NCBI GenBank assembly: GCA_016935875.1
Contig: JAFGQD010000035.1
Span: 1-11,079, forward strand
Direction: 5' to 3'
Length of the DNA stretch: 11,079 nucleotides
Source: Deltaproteobacteria bacterium
GTDB taxonomy: Bacteria; Desulfobacterota; Syntrophia; Syntrophales; UBA2210
The translations under genes were made by a program, and so were the position numbers. Positions 6,749 to 11,079 of this stretch are shown here, piece by piece (the stretch's first letter is position 1; each line of letters begins with the position of its first letter). The notes beneath the pieces were generated by a model. It was not told the origin of the DNA and did no database searches. It worked only from the letters and a program-made list of their open reading frames with translations.

Positions 6749-7902
6749 AGATTGCGCTTGTCAGGGAGAAATATACCGATTTCGGTGGTGCGGAGCGGTA
6801 TCTTGCCAATCTTGCCGAACATCTGTTAATGTCGGGACATGAGGTGCATATTTTCGCACATGAATGGAATTCCCGTGGCATGAAACACTCTGAAGCTTCA
6901 CGGTTTCATGTACACAAGGTGCCGGTTATCAGAGGCCTTTCCGTTCTTAAGGTGATAAGCTTTGCCATCAATGTACGCCGTCTGCTGAAACAAGAACAGT
7001 TTGACATCATACACAGCTTCGAGCGCACACTCTACCAGGATGTCTACCGAGCCGGCGACGGATGTCACAGAGAATGGCTTTTGCAGAGAAGGCAGATCGA
7101 TCCATGGTACAAAAGAATTTCGATTCGACTCAATCCCCTGCACATCGTGCTGCTCGCTATAGAGAGGCGGATCTTCAAGGATGGCAACTACAGGATGATC
7201 ATTGCTAATTCCGATCGGGGAAAACGAGAGATCGTGCATCACTACGGCGTTCCCTCAGAAAGAATCACGGTTATATACAATGCCGTTGATCAGGATCGCT
7301 ATATATTGAATGATTCCGATGAAGCCAGAACACAGATAAGAAAATCTCTTGCCATTCCATCGACCGACAGAGTCCTTCTATTCGTAGGATCGGGATTTCG
7401 GAGAAAGGGGCTTCGCGCGACGATGCAAGCCCTGTCCGAACTGGATTCAACAATGCGGCTGATAGTGGTAGGGAAAGACCGTGTGCGATCCTACAGAAAA
7501 TTAGCCGAAGCGTTGGGTATTAAGAATAGGGTGCATTTTACCGGGCCGGTGGTTGATACCGAACGGTATTACAATGCAAGTGACCTGTTTATCTTTCCAA
7601 CGATCTATGAGCCCTTCAGCAATGTCTGTCTCGAAGCCATGGCGGCGGGTCTTCCGGTCGTTACGTCCATGATCAATGGGGCGTCGGAGGCAGTAACAGA
7701 GGGCGAAAACGGATTCATAGTAAAAAATCCTGTCGATGCCCATGAAATAGCGAGGAAGATTCAAGAAGGATTGGGATTGAGCCGTGCATCGCTTCGGGAA
7801 TTCAACTCGGAGCTGCTTAAAAAATTCTCATGGAAACAGCATATGGAAAAGTTGTCAAAGGTCTATGAGGATCTTATGTGGAAAAACAGACAGAATGCAT
7901 GA
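6745..7902 (+). CDS. waaG: GT4 LPS core glycosyltransferase, WaaG-like
   Basis: This 385-residue GT-B glycosyltransferase resembles WaaG, which adds the first glucose to the second heptose of the core. The N-terminal domain opens MKIALVREKYTDFGGAER, with the glycine-rich loop. A linker around residues 100-125 includes AGDGCHREWL, typical of this subgroup. The donor domain has LFVGSGFRRKGL, VVGKDR and the EX7E motif EPFSNVCLE (E289, E297) followed by AMAAGLPVV. It starts at an ATG overlapping the preceding stop, with AGGA at 6732-6735 as a ribosome site. It overlaps the following heptosyltransferase by 8 bp. The GT4 family is certain and the WaaG activity probable; the acceptor sugar could differ from the enterobacterial one. 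Confidence 0.83.
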   Translation: MKIALVREKYTDFGGAERYLANLAEHLLMSGHEVHIFAHEWNSRGMKHSEASRFHVHKVPVIRGLSVLKVISFAINVRRLLKQEQFDIIHSFERTLYQDVYRAGDGCHREWLLQRRQIDPWYKRISIRLNPLHIVLLAIERRIFKDGNYRMIIANSDRGKREIVHHYGVPSERITVIYNAVDQDRYILNDSDEARTQIRKSLAIPSTDRVLLFVGSGFRRKGLRATMQALSELDSTMRLIVVGKDRVRSYRKLAEALGIKNRVHFTGPVVDTERYYNASDLFIFPTIYEPFSNVCLEAMAAGLPVVTSMINGASEAVTEGENGFIVKNPVDAHEIARKIQEGLGLSRASLREFNSELLKKFSWKQHMEKLSKVYEDLMWKNRQNA

Positions 7903-8986
7903 CACGATAGATAATATTCTCGTCATCAAGCTGCGCCATATTGGTGACGTAATACTGACCATACCGGTATTTGAGGCCCTGCGTTACAATTATCCGGATG
8001 CGTTTATCGCAGCCCTTGTAAACGAGGAAGCCGGCCCTGTCCTTGAGCATAATCCATCCGTCAACCGGGTGTTCACACTGCAGCGATCATCACACCCGGT
8101 ACACAGTTTCAGACGGCAGCTTGAACTGATGTATGGGTTGAGAAAACAACGCTTTGATCTTGTCCTGGAACTGAGCAAGAATGACAGGGGGGCCTTCTAC
8201 AGCTTTGTGACGGGTGCCGAGAAGCGGTTGGGATTCAAATCGAGAAAGGGTAAAAGAGTGGATCGCCAGTTGCTGTTTACCGATCTCGTGACACCCTCGG
8301 GGACACAGCATATCGTTGATTATCATCTGGAGATGATCGAAAAGCTTGCGTTGAATGTGCCCGGAAAAGATCTCGCTCTCTACTGGGATCAGTCCGAAGA
8401 AGATATGTGCGGACGAATTCTGGAGGAGGAAGGGATTTTTTCGGATGATCAGTTTATTGTCTTGCACCCATTTTCCCGGGACAGGCATAAATCGTGGCAT
8501 GTTGATAGCTACGCGAAAATATGTGATTATATGAGTGAACAGTGGGGAGTCAGGACTGTCCTCATCGGCGGAAGTGACGAGATGGAGCGGTCGTTGGTTG
8601 ACCGGGTAGCCGTGACTGCAAAAAGCTCTCCCATCAATCTCGGAGGGCGATTATCCCTGAAGCATCTGGCCGCCGTGTCTTCCCGAGCACTGCTGTTTGT
8701 GGGGATCGATTCCGGCCCGATGCATGTCGCCTCGGCGGTCGGGACGCCTGTCGTGGCGATATTCGGACCATCGCGGCGGTTTCGGTGGGGGCCGTGGGGT
8801 GAAGGCCACGAAGTGATACAGAAAGACTGGCCCTGTGTGCCGTGTGGAAAGAAAGGGTGTGATGGAACCGGCAGGAGCAGGTGCCTGGATGAGCTTTCTG
8901 TTGAAGAGGTGACAGCGGTCCTGGAACCGAGGATGAAATCTATCCTGTCCGGAAGAGTCATAACGTCGGGTGAAAAGAGTGTATGA
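7895..8986 (+). CDS. waaQ: Heptosyltransferase III-like protein (WaaQ/RfaQ group, GT9)
   Basis: This is the third GT9 enzyme in the window, 363 residues from ATG 7895. The N-terminus reads DNILVIKLRHIGDVILTIPV, and HIVDYHLEMIEKLAL near residue 140 matches the RfaQ group, which adds a branch heptose to the second heptose. The donor domain has HPFSRDRHKSW, LIGGSDEME and GIDSGPMHVASAVGTPVVAIFGPS followed by RWGPWGEGH. The GPSxxxxWGPW pattern also favours RfaQ. A four-cysteine cluster is present (C314, C317, C322, C330). ATG 7895 is chosen because the family motif begins within eight residues; in-frame codons further upstream lie deep in the waaG-like gene. It overlaps that gene by 8 bp and the next gene by ATGA. 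No strong ribosome site is seen. Confidence 0.84.
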   Translation: MHDTIDNILVIKLRHIGDVILTIPVFEALRYNYPDAFIAALVNEEAGPVLEHNPSVNRVFTLQRSSHPVHSFRRQLELMYGLRKQRFDLVLELSKNDRGAFYSFVTGAEKRLGFKSRKGKRVDRQLLFTDLVTPSGTQHIVDYHLEMIEKLALNVPGKDLALYWDQSEEDMCGRILEEEGIFSDDQFIVLHPFSRDRHKSWHVDSYAKICDYMSEQWGVRTVLIGGSDEMERSLVDRVAVTAKSSPINLGGRLSLKHLAAVSSRALLFVGIDSGPMHVASAVGTPVVAIFGPSRRFRWGPWGEGHEVIQKDWPCVPCGKKGCDGTGRSRCLDELSVEEVTAVLEPRMKSILSGRVITSGEKSV

Positions 8987-9588
8987 CAGATATCGGCACA
9001 CATAAGGGACCCGAAGGGCTGGAAAAGCTATTTCAGGAGATACGAACTATCCTTGCGCACAAGAAGAGAGTCGTGGTCGCCATAGCCGGTCTCCCCGGAG
9101 CGGGGAAGACATGCCTGGTGAAGCGCTTTGTAAGACTGGGTTTCGGCAACATCCGCCGGAAAGATATACAGGTCATCGATGACAATACGATCTATTCAAC
9201 CAGATTCTGGCGATTACAATGGGAAAAGATTCAGATTGATAAAAGATCATCCCGGAGCTTCCTGGATTCTACCGGTGCAAAGGTTACCTTTTTTTCAAAC
9301 TGGATACCGAGCCGTTTCCTCGAGTTTGCGGACATATACGTTATCTTGAAACTTGGCGAGAACGAACGGGTGAACAGATTGAAAAGAAGAGAAAGAAAGG
9401 CCCCCGAGAAATTTCTTGTGCAAAAGGCCAAAGAGGTGATCCCTCTGGAGGAACCATTCGAATGCCCTCGTGTCATGACCCTCGTTAATCATTCCGATGG
9501 CATATATCGATGGCATTGTATATGGGCGATCAGGAGACTGTTTTCATGCCTGAAGCCGGATAACAGAAAGACAACCCACGTATTATGA
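8983..9588 (+). CDS. Unassigned P-loop kinase-like protein in the LPS core operon
   Basis: I do not recognise a named family for this 201-residue protein. It has a clear Walker A, GLPGAGKT (G36-T43), after strand VVVAIA. VIDDNTIY (64-71) follows where small kinases place an acidic substrate-binding site. FLDSTG (93-98) sits where nucleotide kinases have their second acidic strand, then IYVILKL (118-124) and an arginine/lysine-rich stretch RLKRRERK (132-139) resembling a LID region. There is no signal peptide or clear membrane segment, so it is probably cytoplasmic. It overlaps both neighbours by 4 bp (ATGA), which argues for co-translation with the heptosyltransferase and CgeB-like genes. A small-molecule, sugar or core-heptose kinase role is an inference from fold and context; a nucleotide kinase or GTPase-like regulator is also possible. 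Confidence 0.75.
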   Translation: MTDIGTHKGPEGLEKLFQEIRTILAHKKRVVVAIAGLPGAGKTCLVKRFVRLGFGNIRRKDIQVIDDNTIYSTRFWRLQWEKIQIDKRSSRSFLDSTGAKVTFFSNWIPSRFLEFADIYVILKLGENERVNRLKRRERKAPEKFLVQKAKEVIPLEEPFECPRVMTLVNHSDGIYRWHCIWAIRRLFSCLKPDNRKTTHVL

Positions 9589-10601
9589 ACAGTAATAACA
9601 GACAATCCGGAACAGTCCTGTTCTGCGGCCCTGTAGACGAGCCTCTGAATTCCGGCAGATACATGATTGCGGGAATAGAACAACTCGGATATAAAGTTAT
9701 CGGATACGATTACAGAACAAACAGCAATTATGAAAAAGATATTTCGAGAATAGTGGCGTCCGAAAAACCGGACTTCCTTTTTACACTGAAGGGAGAGAAA
9801 TTCTCACCTGATTTTGTCAGAAATATAAGTAAATCCGGATGCATAACGATTCTTTGGTTTACCATGCTCTCTTTGGAAGACTGGATGATTCCATTGGCCA
9901 AGGCATTTGATTTTGTGGTTATGAATGCGGATCACAATATGTTTTCACTTGCGGAAAAGGGGGTAAAAAATGTTACCTGGATACATCAGGGATTTTCCCC
10001 GGAGTTTTATGGTGTAAGGGATGTATCGGACTTGAGCACTCCTTCGGAGTACTATGCGGATATTGCAATGATTGGCTCCATGGGAAAACCAATCTATACG
10101 AGGCGTTCCGAATTAGTCGCAAGACTCAGAAAGGAAGGGATAGATATTAAGTGGTGGGGTCCGCGGCTTGCCAGACAGATGAGGAATATTCGCTATTTTT
10201 GCGGGGGTGTACACCGTTCATGGGCGGGGAGAGAGGTGTACATGAAGGATTTTGCGGACGTGATCAGACATACCAGGATATTTGTCGGCCAGGATGCGGA
10301 TACACCCTTCAGGGGAAAATATTTAAGCAACAGGAGCTTTGCGGTCATGGGGTGCGGAGGTTTCTATCTCTGTAGAAGAACTTCCGGCATCGAAAGCATT
10401 TATGATATTGGCAGAGAAATGGATGTGTTTGATACGGATGACGAGATGGTAGAAAAGATCCACTATTATCTGAACAATGAAGAGGAGAGAATGCGCATAG
10501 CTCTGGCAGGTCAGAGACGGGTGCTGACCGATTATACGTATAAAAAACAGATGGGAAAGATATTCGACTGGGTGTTAGGGAATCTGAAAGGAGCGGAATG
10601 A
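9585..10601 (+). CDS. CgeB-like glycosyltransferase (GT-B, DUF3880/Glyco_trans_1_2 type)
   Basis: This 338-residue protein resembles CgeB/spore-maturation-type glycosyltransferases. The N-terminal half has VLFCGPVDEPLNSGRYMIAG, then FLFTLKGEKFS and the subgroup hallmark WIHQGFSPEFY (about residues 132-142). The C-terminal half has IAMIGSMG, IKWWGPRL, FRGKYLSNRSFAVMGCGGFYL and a final helix region ending YTYKKQMGKIFDWV, as in glycosyl transferase family 1 C-terminal domains. The sugar and acceptor cannot be read from the sequence. In this operon it probably adds an outer-core sugar, or a sugar on another envelope acceptor. It starts at an ATG overlapping the P-loop gene stop and ends overlapping the methyltransferase start. 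No strong ribosome site precedes it, so it may depend on coupling. Confidence 0.78.
   Translation: MNSNNRQSGTVLFCGPVDEPLNSGRYMIAGIEQLGYKVIGYDYRTNSNYEKDISRIVASEKPDFLFTLKGEKFSPDFVRNISKSGCITILWFTMLSLEDWMIPLAKAFDFVVMNADHNMFSLAEKGVKNVTWIHQGFSPEFYGVRDVSDLSTPSEYYADIAMIGSMGKPIYTRRSELVARLRKEGIDIKWWGPRLARQMRNIRYFCGGVHRSWAGREVYMKDFADVIRHTRIFVGQDADTPFRGKYLSNRSFAVMGCGGFYLCRRTSGIESIYDIGREMDVFDTDDEMVEKIHYYLNNEEERMRIALAGQRRVLTDYTYKKQMGKIFDWVLGNLKGAE
10587..10593 (+). promoter_or_regulatory. Ribosome binding site for the methyltransferase
   Basis: AAAGGAG ends 4 bases before ATG 10598, a slightly short spacing. It lies within the last codons of the CgeB-like gene and supports the overlapping ATG as the true start. 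Confidence 0.55.
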
Positions 10602-11079
10602 CGAGTATAGGTTCGGATTATGACAGATACTGGGAAGATCGGGTGGATAAAGGACATTATCGATTTACCGATGTCCATCGGAAGATTATTGAAACGGCAG
10701 TCGGTCTTCTTGGAACAGAAAAAGCACGCATCCTTGACTGTGGGGTAGGCCCCGGACATGTCCTGAAAAAGCTTGCGGATCGGTATGACGCGTACGGTAT
10801 AGAAATATCGAAAAAAGCGTTCGAACTGTACGATTTCGACACAGACAACATACTGATATGGAATCTCAATGAAGGTCTCCCCCCCTATCCCGAAAAAATG
10901 GATCTTATCATTGCCAGCAGGATTATTCATCACCTCGGGGACCCCGTACGATTTGTCGAACAGGTGCGGGAGAACATCAAAGACAACGGGTGGTTTATCG
11001 GAGTTATCCCGAACATCTGTTATTATCACCACCGTCTTAAATTTCTGCTTGGAACGTTTCCGCCGATATCGGGAGCTCA
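10598..11079 (+). CDS. Class I SAM-dependent methyltransferase, N-terminal part (3' end outside window)
   Basis: The frame from ATG 10598 stays open to the window edge for 160 codons. It begins MTSIGSDYDRYWEDR, a typical opening for small-molecule methyltransferases acting on sugars, lipids or quinones. SAM motif I is ILDCGVGPGHVLKKL (about 45-59), the acidic end of strand 2 is YGIEIS (66-71), and the post-motif region has MDLIIASRIIHHLGDP followed by the strand GWFIGVIPN. This is the Methyltransf_11/23-type Rossmann core. The 4-bp ATGA overlap with the CgeB-like gene places it in the same operon. A likely role is methylation of a core or O-chain sugar, but the substrate cannot be told and the C-terminus is missing. 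Confidence 0.85.
   Translation, partial: MTSIGSDYDRYWEDRVDKGHYRFTDVHRKIIETAVGLLGTEKARILDCGVGPGHVLKKLADRYDAYGIEISKKAFELYDFDTDNILIWNLNEGLPPYPEKMDLIIASRIIHHLGDPVRFVEQVRENIKDNGWFIGVIPNICYYHHRLKFLLGTFPPISGA

Noticed and set aside
7784..7894. Upstream in-frame starts for the WaaQ-like gene
   Set aside because: They would extend more than 30 residues into the waaG-like gene with no conserved sequence; ATG 7895 matches the family start.

Overview
This window carries a lipopolysaccharide (LPS) lipid A and inner-core biosynthesis cluster from a Gram-negative bacterium. Every supported gene is on the + strand. The gene order (msbA, lpxK, lpxL-type acyltransferase, waaF, gmhB, waaC, then core glycosyltransferases) and protein character suggest a deltaproteobacterium (Desulfobacterota, perhaps Syntrophobacterales-like). 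That placement is inferred from gene content and not proven.

Region 1 (1-3700) is the lipid A and first-heptose block. It holds the 3' end of msbA (lipid A flippase ATPase domain), lpxK (lipid A 4'-kinase), an lpxL/htrB-type late acyltransferase overlapping lpxK by 4 bp, and waaF (heptosyltransferase II). The lpxL/waaF junction has three TTGAAA-type units and a 10-bp palindrome. A 211-bp gap follows (3701-3911), with a GC-rich hairpin bracketed by 8-bp direct repeats and a second AT-rich inverted repeat.

Region 2 (3912-5530) holds gmhB (heptose-bisphosphate phosphatase for ADP-heptose synthesis) and waaC (heptosyltransferase I), joined by a GTGA overlap. Region 3 (5531-5977) has a good sigma70-like promoter, a 56-residue Trm112/YcaR-type zinc-ribbon gene, and a 178-bp gap with a perfect 14-bp palindrome.

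Region 4 (5978-11079) is a tightly coupled operon in which every junction overlaps: a GT2 WaaE/KdtX-like transferase, a GT4 WaaG-like transferase, a WaaQ-like heptosyltransferase, an unassigned P-loop kinase-like protein, a CgeB-like glycosyltransferase, and a class I SAM methyltransferase that runs off the end.

Together the genes would phosphorylate, acylate and flip lipid A-core, supply and add at least three heptoses, and decorate the heptose region with hexoses. The downstream P-loop, CgeB-like and methyltransferase genes are the accessory part and the least understood. No tRNA, rRNA, CRISPR array, transposase or prophage gene was seen.
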